DNA of 41,436 bases from Clostridiales bacterium (GCA_017478485.1 JAFVDI010000001.1:1-41436), one strand, 5' to 3'; numbered from the stretch's first letter, positions 25,088 to 33,517 are shown. The notes: generated by a model from the sequence alone, not told the origin. Numbers and translations are program-made.

Positions 25088-25888
25088 ATGGCAGAAGAGA
25101 AAAAGAAACCCAAAGAGGTTGATATCAACCCCGAAACAGCATCCGTTTTCGAGGTCTTGAACAGTCTCAACGTCAACGAGTACACCGAGAAGGTGGAAAA
25201 TGAATACGGCAAGCAGATAAGTTATCTGAGCTGGGCAAGAGCGTGGGGCAATGTTCAGAAGTATTACCCGGATGCACAGTATGAGGTCGTCAAGAATGAA
25301 AATAATCTCCCTTATTTCTATGACGAGAAGACCGGGTATATGGTCTATACCCGTGTGACGATCAAAGGAGTTACCCGTGAAATGTGGCTCCCCGTCATGA
25401 ACTCATCCAACAAGGCTATGAAAGCCGAACCTTATAAGTATTCCACCAAAAAGGGAGAAAGAACTGTCGACGCAGCTAATATGTTCGACATAAATAAGAC
25501 GATCATGAGATGCCTTGCGAAGAATCTTGCAGTCTTCGGACTTGGATTATACATCTACTCCAAAGAGGATATCCCGGAGAGTGAGAAGGAAGAACTTAAA
25601 GCCGAGGAAGAGAGCAACCGCAAAGAAGCGGCTGAAAAGATCATCAAGGAGCGTATCAAGGAATTGAGAGGGCTTTATTCGCAGACTACCGGCAAGGATT
25701 TTGATAAGTGGTATATGCAGTCCGCCCCCGATGGGCTTACCGATAAGACTTACGCATCCATGAAAGTGACTCTTATGAATCAGATTAATAAGCAGTCAGA
25801 GAAATCCGCAGAGAAACCCGCAGAGAAAACGGCAGAGGATTCAGCCGTAGGAACTGTTAATTACACACAGGAGGAAATCCATGAATAA
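25088..25888 (+). CDS. Single-strand annealing protein (DUF1071/Sak type)
   Basis: The protein of 266 residues has the DUF1071 pattern: SYLSWARAWGNVQKYYPDA (about 46-64), TRVTIKGVTREMWLPVMN, and the FDINKTIMRCLAKNLAVFGLG block. These proteins anneal complementary DNA strands in phage recombination. The C-terminal 60 residues are a charged linker (rich in KSAEKPAEK). The partner exonuclease is probably the PD-(D/E)XK protein at 36213, 11 kb downstream. It precedes SSB. Confidence 0.85.
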   Translation: MAEEKKKPKEVDINPETASVFEVLNSLNVNEYTEKVENEYGKQISYLSWARAWGNVQKYYPDAQYEVVKNENNLPYFYDEKTGYMVYTRVTIKGVTREMWLPVMNSSNKAMKAEPYKYSTKKGERTVDAANMFDINKTIMRCLAKNLAVFGLGLYIYSKEDIPESEKEELKAEEESNRKEAAEKIIKERIKELRGLYSQTTGKDFDKWYMQSAPDGLTDKTYASMKVTLMNQINKQSEKSAEKPAEKTAEDSAVGTVNYTQEEIHE

Positions 25889-26024
25889 GAGGTCAAAGAG
25901 AAGTTTAAGAAAGTCACACATCCAGCCCCCTTTTGACATGTTTGCCGCAAGGGCAAGAGTTAAGAAGGCTAAGAAGGAGCAGACCAAGGCATTTGCCGGA
26001 TTTTTGAGAGGAGGAAACAAGTAA
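25881..26024 (+). CDS. 47-residue basic protein
   Basis: ATG 25881 has CAGGAGG eight bases upstream and overlaps the annealing gene stop; the stop at 26024 shares TAATG with the next gene. The sequence is Lys/Arg-rich (KRSKRSLRKSHIQPPFDMF, then a helix rich in KAKKEQTK), so it probably binds nucleic acid. Too short for a family call. Confidence 0.7.
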   Translation: MNKRSKRSLRKSHIQPPFDMFAARARVKKAKKEQTKAFAGFLRGGNK

Positions 26025-26464
26025 TGGGTGAGGATAAGAGAATTGTTGAGATCAATGGAGTAAAACTTGAGGTTGATATGAGATCAGCCCGCAGAATCGA
26101 CGAGTTCAAAGTCGGAGATTCCGTGAAGGTTCTCGATCAGAGAGACGGTAAGTGTGATATGAGATCCGGTGTAATCACTGATTTTGCAAACTTTAAGGAA
26201 CTGCCGACCATAATGGTTGCAGTTTACAAGGCGGGGAGTTACTGGGAAAAGGCCACAATAGAGTTTATCCCCTTTAATGCCATGACTAGGGACATCGAGA
26301 TTGTCGGCGTAAGTGCAGAGGAGATCATCGTTTCAAGAGATACCGTGGTTCAGAAGTTTGACGACGAAATCGCAAGGAAAAGAGACGAACTTAACGACCT
26401 GATAATCAAGAGGGACACCTTCGTTAAGTATTTTGGAAAAGGTCAGGAGGTAACTCATGAATAA
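26024..26464 (+). CDS. Early protein with KOW-like N-terminus and coiled tail
   Basis: This 146-residue protein has a beta-rich N-terminal part with the pattern FKVGDSVKVLDQRDGKCDMR that resembles a small SH3/KOW barrel. The C-terminal 35 residues are a helical Lys/Asp-rich stretch (DDEIARKRDELNDLIIK). No named family is evident. It lies between the annealing protein and SSB. Confidence 0.6.
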   Translation: MGEDKRIVEINGVKLEVDMRSARRIDEFKVGDSVKVLDQRDGKCDMRSGVITDFANFKELPTIMVAVYKAGSYWEKATIEFIPFNAMTRDIEIVGVSAEEIIVSRDTVVQKFDDEIARKRDELNDLIIKRDTFVKYFGKGQEVTHE

Positions 26465-26864
26465 AATAATTCTGATGGGTAGACTTGTTCGTGATCCTGA
26501 AATTTCAAGCAGTACATCCGGCACTACATTTGCAAGGTACAGCATTGCCGTTGATCGTAGGTTCAAAAAGGAAGGTGAACCCGATGCCGACTTTTTTAAC
26601 TGCACATCTTTCGGCAAACAGGCCGAGTTCGTTGAAAAATACCTGAAGAAAGGAACCAAGATTGTCCTTTCGGGTAGGCTTCAGAACAACAATTATACTA
26701 ACAAAGACGGTCAGAAAATCTATGACGTAAGGATTATAGTACACGATGTTGAGTTTGCGGAGTCTAAAGGACAGCAGGCAGGAAATACCGAGGTTAGGAA
26801 TAACGATGTAACAGACTTTCTTAACGTTGCCCCGGAAATTTTGGAAGAACTTCCGTTTTCGTGA
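26457..26864 (+). CDS. ssb: Single-stranded DNA-binding protein
   Basis: This 135-residue protein is a classic OB-fold SSB: MNKIILMGRLVRDPEI at the start, TTFARYSIAVDRRFK, KYLKKGTKIVLSGRLQ, then a short linker. The C-terminus ends EELPFS, close to the acidic DDxPF tip that recruits repair partners. It protects single strands during replication and recombination. AGGAGG precedes the ATG. Confidence 0.93.
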   Translation: MNKIILMGRLVRDPEISSSTSGTTFARYSIAVDRRFKKEGEPDADFFNCTSFGKQAEFVEKYLKKGTKIVLSGRLQNNNYTNKDGQKIYDVRIIVHDVEFAESKGQQAGNTEVRNNDVTDFLNVAPEILEELPFS

Positions 26865-26875
26865 AAGGAGAGCTT

Positions 26876-27184
26876 ATGGAAAAGAGACAGTACGGCACTA
26901 ATCCTATGGCAGAGAACAGACACGATTCAAATAAATCAATCGACAAGGCACGTAGATACCGCCAGATTAAGCAGATATTAAGGACCCGCAAAAGAGGATT
27001 AACCGCAAAGGAAATAGCGGTCCTTATGTATCGTAACGGATTTACCCCTAACGATGATCGTAACAACGCTGCACCCCGTCTTACCGAGTTGTGTGAAAAG
27101 GGATTCGTAGAACCCATCGGCAAGAAGTTATGTGAGTACACCGGGAAGAAAGTCACAGTGTATGCACTGAGGAAAGCGGTATGA
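26876..27184 (+). CDS. Winged-helix DNA-binding protein
   Basis: ATG 26876 has AAAGGAG upstream and gives 102 residues. After a charged N-terminus, residues 30-75 resemble a winged helix: RGLTAKEIAVLMYRNGF, then NNAAPRLTELCEKGFVEPI. Probably a regulator or a replication accessory. It lies between SSB and the recombination genes and shares ATGA with the next start. Confidence 0.65.
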   Translation: MEKRQYGTNPMAENRHDSNKSIDKARRYRQIKQILRTRKRGLTAKEIAVLMYRNGFTPNDDRNNAAPRLTELCEKGFVEPIGKKLCEYTGKKVTVYALRKAV

Positions 27185-27657
27185 CAGGCACAGCGTTAGA
27201 GTGCATAGCGTATCTCAGCACTCAGAAAGACGGACAGACTTATGACGTAGAGATACATAAGGAAAAGCGAAGCCTTAACGCAAACGCCTTGTATCACAAG
27301 ATGGTTAATCAGATAGCTAAATCATTAAGAATCTCAAATGCCGCAGCGCACAATCAGCTTTTAAGAAAGTACGGAGTCCATCAGATCATAGAGGGCGAAG
27401 AAGTATGGATAGCATTACCTGATACCCCCGAAACAGAAAAGACTGTTGAAGAAGATGAGTATAACCACTTTCAGCCGACTATGAGAAAGACCGGAAGTAA
27501 GCGTTGGTACATACTTCTGAAACCGTCACATGAGTTTGACAAAACAGAAATGAGCAGATTGATTGACGGTGCAGCAGATGAACTCAGGCAGATGGGATTA
27601 GTACCCCCGATGGATGAAGACATTCAAAGGGCATTAGAGAGGTATGAGAGGAAATGA
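27181..27657 (+). CDS. NinB-like / early recombination-associated protein
   Basis: At 158 residues, with a SLNANALYHKMVNQIAKSL helix, a YNHFQPTMRKTGS segment and a HEFDKTEMSRLIDGAADELRQMGL block, it fits a family widespread in Firmicutes phages, often named NinB-like. The pattern is clear but the biochemical role is not proven. It overlaps the next start by four bases. Confidence 0.65.
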   Translation: MTGTALECIAYLSTQKDGQTYDVEIHKEKRSLNANALYHKMVNQIAKSLRISNAAAHNQLLRKYGVHQIIEGEEVWIALPDTPETEKTVEEDEYNHFQPTMRKTGSKRWYILLKPSHEFDKTEMSRLIDGAADELRQMGLVPPMDEDIQRALERYERK

Positions 27658-28649
27658 CAGAGCAGTTACTTGCCAAGATTGAGAAGTCAAAAGAGACTTT
27701 GAAACTTGCTTCTGAAATGAGTCAGCACTACTACCAAGAGCCGATAGTTATTTGCTATTCGGGCGGCAAGGACTCCGACGTAATACTCCGTCTGGCTATG
27801 GATTGCCTTGAACCCGATGAGTTTGAGGTCTTGCACAGCATAACAACGGTAGACAGCCCAATAACCAACAGATACGTCAATGAGGTATTTGCAGAGCTTA
27901 AGGACAAGGGTATCAAGTGTTCAAAATCAATCCCTGTCGGGAAAGATGGTAAGCCGACTAATATGTGGAAGTTGATACCCGAAAAGAAAATGCCCCCGAC
28001 AAGGATCGTGAGATATTGCTGTCAAGTTTTGAAAGAGACTCAAACCCCGAACAGGGTCGCAATATTGGGCGTGCGGTCTGATGAGTCCTCAAAACGCAAA
28101 GGTAGAGATATCTTTGGAGTGAGGGGGGGGTCATACAGCGAAGCTACATTTTTTTCACTTGAACATACTGCCGAGGTACACCGAGAAGCACTTGAAAAAG
28201 AACAAGAGCCTAACGGGACAGTATGGGATTGTACCCTCATTAAGATCATGCGTAACCGTGATGATACAGTTGTTTCCCCGATTTACGAATGGACGGATAG
28301 TGACGTTTGGGACTATCTGACTTGGGGGGGGTGGAAGTACAACCCAATGTATGACATGGGATATCACCGAGTCGGTTGTATCGGTTGCCCCCTGGCAACG
28401 TACAAACAAAAGCTCAAAGAGTTTGCCGACTTCCCAACATACAAACAGCACTATATCAAAGCGTTTGATGAAATGCTCAAAGCAAACCCGAAAGCAAACG
28501 GCGAATGGAAATGTGGAGAGGACGTTTTCAAGTGGTGGATAGAAGAAAGTAAGCACATCACACAGGGACAAATGAGCATTACCGACTACATGAACGAGCA
28601 AACAGACGAATGGGGTTTGATCGTGAGGAAACCGAAAGGAGAAACATGA
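27654..28649 (+). CDS. PAPS reductase-like PP-loop enzyme 1
   Basis: This 331-residue protein has the PP-loop ATP site SGGKDSDVILRLA (about residues 36-48), a RYCCQVLKE strand, and GCIGCP in the C-terminal half. The family includes PAPS/APS reductases and the DndC-like DNA sulfur enzymes. The gene contains two G8 tracts, at 28123-28130 and 28324-28331, coding Gly-Gly. A slip there would truncate the protein. A second, diverged PP-loop gene follows at 34966. Substrate unknown. Confidence 0.88.
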   Translation: MTEQLLAKIEKSKETLKLASEMSQHYYQEPIVICYSGGKDSDVILRLAMDCLEPDEFEVLHSITTVDSPITNRYVNEVFAELKDKGIKCSKSIPVGKDGKPTNMWKLIPEKKMPPTRIVRYCCQVLKETQTPNRVAILGVRSDESSKRKGRDIFGVRGGSYSEATFFSLEHTAEVHREALEKEQEPNGTVWDCTLIKIMRNRDDTVVSPIYEWTDSDVWDYLTWGGWKYNPMYDMGYHRVGCIGCPLATYKQKLKEFADFPTYKQHYIKAFDEMLKANPKANGEWKCGEDVFKWWIEESKHITQGQMSITDYMNEQTDEWGLIVRKPKGET

Positions 28650-28873
28650 CAAATAACAAAGGAGAGTGGATTCCAGTTGCAGAGTGTTTGCCCGAAAACA
28701 ATGATGACGTATTAGTTTATGACGGCTCGGATATTTTTGTAGCGTGGTATAGCGGAATAGATGGTAATTGGTGTAGTGCAGATAACCGCTTTGATGAATA
28801 CACTCCGATTATTGCGTGGCAGTCTTTACCCGAACCCTATAAGGAAAAAAGCGAGGTATTAAATGACAACTAA
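28646..28873 (+). CDS. DUF551 protein 1
   Basis: ATG 28646, preceded by AAAGGAG, gives 75 residues. It is a DUF551-type protein: WIPVAECLPENNDDVLVYDG at the start, then IIAWQSLPEPY at the end. Common in phages; function unknown. At least three other proteins in this window share the pattern. Confidence 0.82.
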   Translation: MTNNKGEWIPVAECLPENNDDVLVYDGSDIFVAWYSGIDGNWCSADNRFDEYTPIIAWQSLPEPYKEKSEVLNDN

Positions 28874-29174
28874 ATATAAACCAAGTGCAGTACAGCACAA
28901 GTGCGAATGTTTTATCTGTCATAGGAACTACACAGCAGGGTTAGAACATCATCACATGATCCCTGGCAGGCAGAGAAAGTCTTGCGACGACAACGGCCTT
29001 TGGATTTGGTTGTGTCATGAGTGCCACAGAAAGTTGCACGACAAGGGAGAGCATGACGCAGAAATAAGAGCATTGGCACAGAGAAGTTTTATCGAGCAAA
29101 TGAAAAAGAAAGGGTATCCCGAAGCCACTTGTAAGGAAGAGTGGTTCAGGATTTTCGGTAAATTTTATGAGTGA
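28863..29174 (+). CDS. HNH-like zinc protein
   Basis: At 103 residues it has a CFICH pair, then LEHHHMIPG, and LCHECHRKLHDKGEH. That is an HNH-type zinc finger nuclease layout. A separate HNH endonuclease near the terminase, usual for cos phages, is not seen, but this one sits in the early region and may be a recombination or packaging helper. Overlaps RusA by eight bases. Confidence 0.72.
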   Translation: MTTKYKPSAVQHKCECFICHRNYTAGLEHHHMIPGRQRKSCDDNGLWIWLCHECHRKLHDKGEHDAEIRALAQRSFIEQMKKKGYPEATCKEEWFRIFGKFYE

Positions 29175-29586
29175 TTCAGTATACTTTATTGTCCCCGGAG
29201 AAGTCGTTCCTAAGCAGCGTCCCCGATTCACACGAACAGGACACACCTACACGCCCAAGAAGACCCACGATTATGAGTCAAAGGTAAAGAGTGCATATCT
29301 TACGGAATATCCCGCAGGAATGGCATTTAAAGAGGGTCCCATCGAGATAGTCCTTAACGTGTACTTTCAGATTCCGCAGTCGTTCAGCAAGAAGAAGCAG
29401 GAAGACTTATTGCTCCATCATTATCCGACAAAGAAACCCGATTCGGACAACCTGCTTAAGTCGATTTGTGACGCACTTAACGGAGTGGCTTACACGGATG
29501 ACAGTCAAATAGTTTGTGCAGTTGTGAATAAGATTTGGTCGGAGTCGTCAAAGGCAGAGATAACAATTCGTGCAGTAGAAAAGTGA
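29167..29586 (+). CDS. rusA: RusA-like Holliday junction resolvase
   Basis: At 139 residues: FIVPGEVVPKQRPRFTR at the start, then KKPDSDNLLKSICDALNG with acidic residues D92, D94 and D102, followed by YTDDSQI (D111/112). These are the RusA catalytic acids. The enzyme resolves four-way junctions before packaging. Confidence 0.93.
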   Translation: MSDSVYFIVPGEVVPKQRPRFTRTGHTYTPKKTHDYESKVKSAYLTEYPAGMAFKEGPIEIVLNVYFQIPQSFSKKKQEDLLLHHYPTKKPDSDNLLKSICDALNGVAYTDDSQIVCAVVNKIWSESSKAEITIRAVEK

Positions 29587-29595
29587 GGGATATAT

Positions 29596-29811
29596 ATGAG
29601 CGCAACAATCATTACCGGAAAAGAACCCATGAAGGTATCACGGGCAGAGGGCATTTTAACCGTCATGGAAGACGAGAACAAGATTGACAAGTGGTACAAG
29701 ACAGAGAAACAGACCACAGTAGTTTGGAGTTTCATGAAACAGAGTGACGCTGACCGTGCAGCTAAGTTGTTCATGAACCATATCGGATTTGAATACGTGC
29801 AGAGGCCGTAA
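29596..29811 (+). CDS. Small early protein
   Basis: 71 residues, start ATG 29596 after a GAGGG run. Mixed alpha/beta; KSEGILTV-like and FMNHIGFEYVQRP segments. No family recognised. Confidence 0.6.
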   Translation: MSATIITGKEPMKVSRAEGILTVMEDENKIDKWYKTEKQTTVVWSFMKQSDADRAAKLFMNHIGFEYVQRP

Positions 29812-29824
29812 GAAAGGAGAGAGG

Positions 29825-30049
29825 ATGAACAAACTGTTATGGAAAGACGCAAAGATAGATAAGCCTACTAAATATGATCTTGTCCTGGTATGCACAGACA
29901 ATGGCTGCGTTGTCATTGCTCAGTGGGATGGTTCAACATGGTGGGACTCAGATACCGGAGATAGCTTTGGGGGAGTTCAGCATTTCGCAGAGTTTACTTT
30001 GCCCCACGGATGGAAGATATCAGACCACTACTATGAGGGCGACGAATGA
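29825..30049 (+). CDS. DUF551-related small protein 2
   Basis: ATG 29825 has GAAAGGAG upstream and gives 74 residues. The pattern DLVLVCTDNGCVVIAQWDG is a shortened version of the DUF551 core (aspartate, hydrophobic strand, aromatic WDG). A shared origin with the clear DUF551 genes is likely but the link is weaker. Confidence 0.6.
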   Translation: MNKLLWKDAKIDKPTKYDLVLVCTDNGCVVIAQWDGSTWWDSDTGDSFGGVQHFAEFTLPHGWKISDHYYEGDE

Positions 30050-30330
30050 AATATGTGTGTGAGATTGAATTACCAGATAACGCAAGCATAATGACATTTC
30101 TTGACGCAATCGCTCAGGCAGGCAGAGACGAATCTAAATGGAAACGTATTCATGCCTTGCCTGAGAGGATGGCAAGAACAGATCTCACGGATAAATGTGG
30201 ATCATGTAAGCACTTCTGTTTGTGGCATGACTCAGACTCAAATGGTTGTTGCAAAGCAGGCCATCCATGGGGGAAAAGGTCAAGACCGAAGTGTAAGGAT
30301 TATGAAAGGAACGAGGAATGGCAGAAGTAA
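30046..30330 (+). CDS. Small cysteine-rich early protein
   Basis: This 94-residue protein has CGSCKHFCLWHDSDSNGCCK in its C-terminal half, followed by PKCKDY: six to seven Cys that suit a zinc or disulphide fold. The N-terminal half is acidic and helical. Overlaps the replication gene by 13 bases. Confidence 0.65.
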   Translation: MKYVCEIELPDNASIMTFLDAIAQAGRDESKWKRIHALPERMARTDLTDKCGSCKHFCLWHDSDSNGCCKAGHPWGKRSRPKCKDYERNEEWQK

Positions 30331-31067
30331 AAAAATACTTTTGGCTGAGGCTTAAGAGGGATTTTTTCAAGAGACACGATATACAGATTATTGAGGCAAT
30401 GCCAAACGGAAAAGATTATATCCTTTTCTATCTCAAACTTTTATGTGAATCGGTGGATCATGAGGGAAATTTAAGATTTTCAGAAGACGTTCCGTATACC
30501 GTAGAAATGTTGGCTTCCATTACCGGAACAGAAAAGTCTGTTGCAGAAGACGCTTTCAAAGAGTTGGTTAGCTTGAAGCTGTTGGAAGTCAAAGAAGATG
30601 GGACTCTTTTCTTACCCAAAGTAATTGAAATGATAGGTTATGAAACTGAATGGGCGAAGAAAAAGAGAGAGTACAGGGACAATCCGAGGACAAACGAAGG
30701 ACAATCCGAAGACACCGAGAGGACAAACCGAGGACAAAAAAAGACATTGTCCGATAAGAGTAAGAGAAAGAGTAAGAGTAATAGTAAGAATAATAAAGAT
30801 ATATATGGTGAAGCAAAAAACGTTCTTTTAACTACTGAGGAGTACCAGAAGATAAAAGACAAGGGCTTAACTGAGTTGATAGAAGAACTTTCACTGTATA
30901 TGGCTTCAAAGAAAAAGACTTATGCGGATCATTACATGACGATTTTAGCATGGGGCAGACGTAGAGAGAAAGAACATAAGGACAAAGTCGTACCTCAGAA
31001 TCAGTTCAATACCGGTTATGAGAGAAGCAATAACGAATACGACTACAGCAAGCTGATTAAGAATTGA
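30318..31067 (+). CDS. Phage replisome organiser (replication initiator)
   Basis: At 249 residues, the N-terminal domain (YFWLRLKRDFFKRHDI, then NGKDYILFYLKLLCESV) matches the Phage_rep_org_N family. Residues about 115-155 are low complexity (Arg/Thr/Asn/Gln then Lys/Ser) and are coded by an 11-bp iteron array. This is the pattern of an initiator with its own origin inside the gene, like lambda O. The C-terminus is helical. No helicase or loader gene follows, so host DnaB-type enzymes are probably recruited. Confidence 0.9.
   Translation: MAEVKKYFWLRLKRDFFKRHDIQIIEAMPNGKDYILFYLKLLCESVDHEGNLRFSEDVPYTVEMLASITGTEKSVAEDAFKELVSLKLLEVKEDGTLFLPKVIEMIGYETEWAKKKREYRDNPRTNEGQSEDTERTNRGQKKTLSDKSKRKSKSNSKNNKDIYGEAKNVLLTTEEYQKIKDKGLTELIEELSLYMASKKKTYADHYMTILAWGRRREKEHKDKVVPQNQFNTGYERSNNEYDYSKLIKN
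30677..30752 (+). repeat. 11-bp iteron array (putative replication origin)
   Basis: Units GGACAATCCGA, GGACAAACGAA, GGACAATCCGA, AGACACCGAGA, GGACAAACCGA and GGACAAAAAAA start every 11 bases at 30677, 30688, 30699, 30710, 30721 and 30732. The last, GACATTGTCC (30743-30752), carries an inverted GGACAA. Since 11 is not a multiple of three, the protein frame shifts along it: DNA, not protein, repeats. Purine-rich AT-rich sequence follows (30753-30800). Confidence 0.7.
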
Positions 31068-31075
31068 GGTGGAAC

Positions 31076-31234
31076 ATGGAAGACTTTATTTATACAGATG
31101 AAGAGCATGACCGCCCGTGTGAGATATGCAGGCATTACCGGAGAGACGACAAAGGGAACCTTGCCTGCGAAAAGTGGGAGTGTGAGTTTGAAGATATCGA
31201 CGAGATAAAAAAAATCACAAGAGAAAACAGCTAA
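31076..31234 (+). CDS. 52-residue cysteine-rich protein
   Basis: ATG 31076, after GAGGTGGA, to TAA 31232. It carries CEIC (about 15-18) and CEKWEC (31-36), four Cys, with acidic surroundings; a small zinc site is likely. Flanked by good ribosome sites and filling the gap between the replication gene and the next, so it is probably real. Confidence 0.65.
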   Translation: MEDFIYTDEEHDRPCEICRHYRRDDKGNLACEKWECEFEDIDEIKKITRENS

Positions 31235-31248
31235 GAGGGATAGAGAAC

Positions 31249-31587
31249 ATGACAAATGAGGGAATAAAAAGATTTATAGATCATCACAAAGATGAGGACG
31301 TTGATACCGGGTATGACGCAGGCAGAGTCATTAAAGACAATAACAACTTTATCGTCGGTTACGAAACGTTTGGAGCAGCGGAAACGTTCTCAATCGGTCA
31401 GCCCGTATATGACGAGGATAAAAACCTTATGGGATATCTGGGAATAGGCTTGTATGACGCATTGAATTATTCATGCAGAGAAATACGGATACCCGTTGAA
31501 TATTGGGTTATATGTTTGCCAACAAGCTATTGCAAAGCTGGAAAGAAAGTCTACACATATTGGCAGACTAAGAAAGGAGAAGCATGA
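31249..31587 (+). CDS. Early hypothetical protein
   Basis: 112 residues, acidic, with FIVGYETFGAAETFSIGQPV in the middle and EYWVICLPTSYCKAGKKVYTYW near the end. Not recognised. Overlaps the next start by four bases. Confidence 0.6.
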   Translation: MTNEGIKRFIDHHKDEDVDTGYDAGRVIKDNNNFIVGYETFGAAETFSIGQPVYDEDKNLMGYLGIGLYDALNYSCREIRIPVEYWVICLPTSYCKAGKKVYTYWQTKKGEA

Positions 31588-31832
31588 GCGTAACCATAGG
31601 ACAGCTAACCGAAGATTTAGTCCCTTACACCGAAAAGGGAAACAAGGTAGCCAAGATCGAGATAGTACCGAGGAAGATAGTAGAGGACATCATCGCAGAG
31701 TGCGATAAGGCGAGGGCGAAGTATTTAGAATCAGATAATATATCCGAATTTATGACGGGCGAGGCTAGTTTTGCGGGAGTCATTTTGTGCAAAGCCTACG
31801 ACCTGTTATCCGAGTTTGAGGGGGGTGAGTGA
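31584..31832 (+). CDS. Early hypothetical protein, helical
   Basis: 82 residues; a mainly helical protein (IVEDIIAECDKARAKYLESD) ending with LSEFEGGE. No family recognised. Confidence 0.6.
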   Translation: MSVTIGQLTEDLVPYTEKGNKVAKIEIVPRKIVEDIIAECDKARAKYLESDNISEFMTGEASFAGVILCKAYDLLSEFEGGE

Positions 31833-32099
31833 ATGACAAAAGGAGAAATGAGATACATACTCAATGAACTCCGCATGATGTTGAACGACGGAGAACACGG
31901 AGAAGAGCAAGGAATACTTGTTGATATTATCAAGGAGTTGGATAAAGTCGAGAACAAGGGAGAGGACAGCGAGATAAACGATGTTCTTGACAGAATATCA
32001 GCCGAGATAGATACACCGAACAGAGGAACTTGTGATTACTTCATCGTAGATAGAATAGAGCAGATAATCAGCGAATATCGTGAGGGGGTGAGCGAATGA
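31833..32099 (+). CDS. Early hypothetical protein, acidic
   Basis: 88 residues, acidic and helical (EMRYILNELRMMLNDG), with a C-terminal FIVDRIEQIISEYREG. Shares the GGTGAG...ATGAC boundary. Not recognised. Confidence 0.6.
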   Translation: MTKGEMRYILNELRMMLNDGEHGEEQGILVDIIKELDKVENKGEDSEINDVLDRISAEIDTPNRGTCDYFIVDRIEQIISEYREGVSE

Positions 32100-32659
32100 C
32101 AAGAGAAGAAGCAATCAAACAGTTATCTATCAGATATCTCGGAGAGTTTGACAAGGACAGAGAAGCAAAGGATATGGCTGTATCGGCTTTAACCGAAGAA
32201 CTATCCGAGGACGGAACACTAACGGTTCACGTATCAGACGGTAGCAAGGTAAAGAGAGTCTTTGTCAAGGGAGATAACATATTCGGGGGATTGTATTATC
32301 CTGATTCAGCCGGGAACAAGGGAGACACAGTTAGCCGAGTAGTGTATGAGCAGATTAAGTGGGAGCGAGACCTCGCCATTCAGCAATTAAAAGACTTGGG
32401 ATATTTTTTAGGAGAAAAGTCCAAAGATAACAAGGTAGAATGGATTCCTTTTTCCGAGGAACTCCCGCCAAAGGGCAAAAAGGTTCATGTATCAACCTTT
32501 GGGATAGTGACAATCGGCGAAAGAACGAGCGAAGCGAACGAAGCATTAAGACTGTCGATATTTGACCCGATGAATAATACGTACAAGAACGTTGATCCTT
32601 ATTCGTATCATATAACACGTTGGCAACCTTTCCCCGACCCTATAAAGGAGGAAAACTAA
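32096..32659 (+). CDS. DUF551 protein with N-terminal MTREEAIK module
   Basis: 187 residues in three parts: an N-terminal module beginning MTREEAIKQL (about 1-35); a middle with VYEQIKWERDLAIQQLKDLG (about 82-101) that is common in clostridial phage early proteins; and a C-terminal DUF551 part (EWIPFSEELPPKGKKVHVST, ending RWQPFPDPIKEEN). The modules appear in other combinations at 33176 and 33666. Confidence 0.7.
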   Translation: MTREEAIKQLSIRYLGEFDKDREAKDMAVSALTEELSEDGTLTVHVSDGSKVKRVFVKGDNIFGGLYYPDSAGNKGDTVSRVVYEQIKWERDLAIQQLKDLGYFLGEKSKDNKVEWIPFSEELPPKGKKVHVSTFGIVTIGERTSEANEALRLSIFDPMNNTYKNVDPYSYHITRWQPFPDPIKEEN

Positions 32660-32661
32660 AG

Positions 32662-32871
32662 ATGGTATACAGATATAACGATCAGAGTATCGGTGTCGGC
32701 AACTTGCCGAACTGTAAGAAAAAATGCTTATACATCGGACATGGTTGTTGTATTCGCAAGGTTGCGACATTTTCCAACGATGAAGAAGCGGAAAACTTTG
32801 AAAGAACACTACAATACTTCCTCGGATTAGAGGATAGGGATATTCCCAAAAGGGGGAAAGGGGAAACATGA
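32662..32871 (+). CDS. Small early protein with Cys/Lys stretch
   Basis: ATG 32662 with AAAGGAGG about ten bases upstream gives 69 residues. NCKKKCLYIGHGCCIRK has four Cys and suits a metal or disulphide site. The longer reading upstream lacks a ribosome site. Not recognised. Confidence 0.6.
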   Translation: MVYRYNDQSIGVGNLPNCKKKCLYIGHGCCIRKVATFSNDEEAENFERTLQYFLGLEDRDIPKRGKGET

Positions 32872-33179
32872 AAGACCTTGAAAAACTGATAGATGGTATA
32901 TGCTCGGCTGAATATACATGGAACATGGACGGAAAAACACATAGTTCACGGGTTTGCTCTTTATACGATGATGATAACAAAAGAGGGGCAATCGCTAAAG
33001 CTGTGTATGAATGGGCGAGCGAACAGCTTACCGACATTGAAGCCGAGAAGAAGCTGGCAGAACTTGAAGCAAAGGTTTACGCATACGAGAAGATCATAGC
33101 AAACAGTAACTTTGCTCCGATGGTTCAGCCGATTATCGTTGACGAATTTTTTCCCAAAGGGGAGAAGGAGCCGGAATGA
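32868..33179 (+). CDS. Early hypothetical protein with coiled coil
   Basis: 103 residues with a Glu/Lys/Ala coiled coil in the middle (DIEAEKKLAELEAKVYAYEK). N-terminal half mixed. It shares the CGGAATGAC boundary with the next gene. Not recognised. Confidence 0.6.
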   Translation: MKDLEKLIDGICSAEYTWNMDGKTHSSRVCSLYDDDNKRGAIAKAVYEWASEQLTDIEAEKKLAELEAKVYAYEKIIANSNFAPMVQPIIVDEFFPKGEKEPE

Positions 33180-33517
33180 CAAAAGAAGAAGCTATAAAAA
33201 GTTTTGATGAAGAGAACGGAATCAAGAAGTACATAGCAAGTTTGAACAAGAACCATCCCTCTTATCAAGATTATCTTAAAATTATCGAGCGTAATGAAAT
33301 GGCTATATCAGCCTTAAAAGGTGGGTGGATTCCGATAGAGGAAAGAGAACCCGAAGATATTGGTAATTATATCGTCACCCTTGATTATGACGTACACGGC
33401 AGAGTAGTAAGCCAATGCTTTTATCACGGAAAAACTATAAGATGGGCAGATTTTAACGATTCTGTAACCGCATGGCGAGAAGATATCGAACCCTATAAGG
33501 GAGAAAGTGAGGAATGA
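33176..33517 (+). CDS. MTKEEAIK-DUF551 fusion protein
   Basis: 113 residues: an N-terminal MTKEEAIKSF module (about 1-45) and a C-terminal DUF551-type part (GGWIPIEEREPEDIGNYIVT, ending TAWREDIEPYKG). A shorter relative of the 32096 protein. Function unknown. Confidence 0.7.
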   Translation: MTKEEAIKSFDEENGIKKYIASLNKNHPSYQDYLKIIERNEMAISALKGGWIPIEEREPEDIGNYIVTLDYDVHGRVVSQCFYHGKTIRWADFNDSVTAWREDIEPYKGESEE

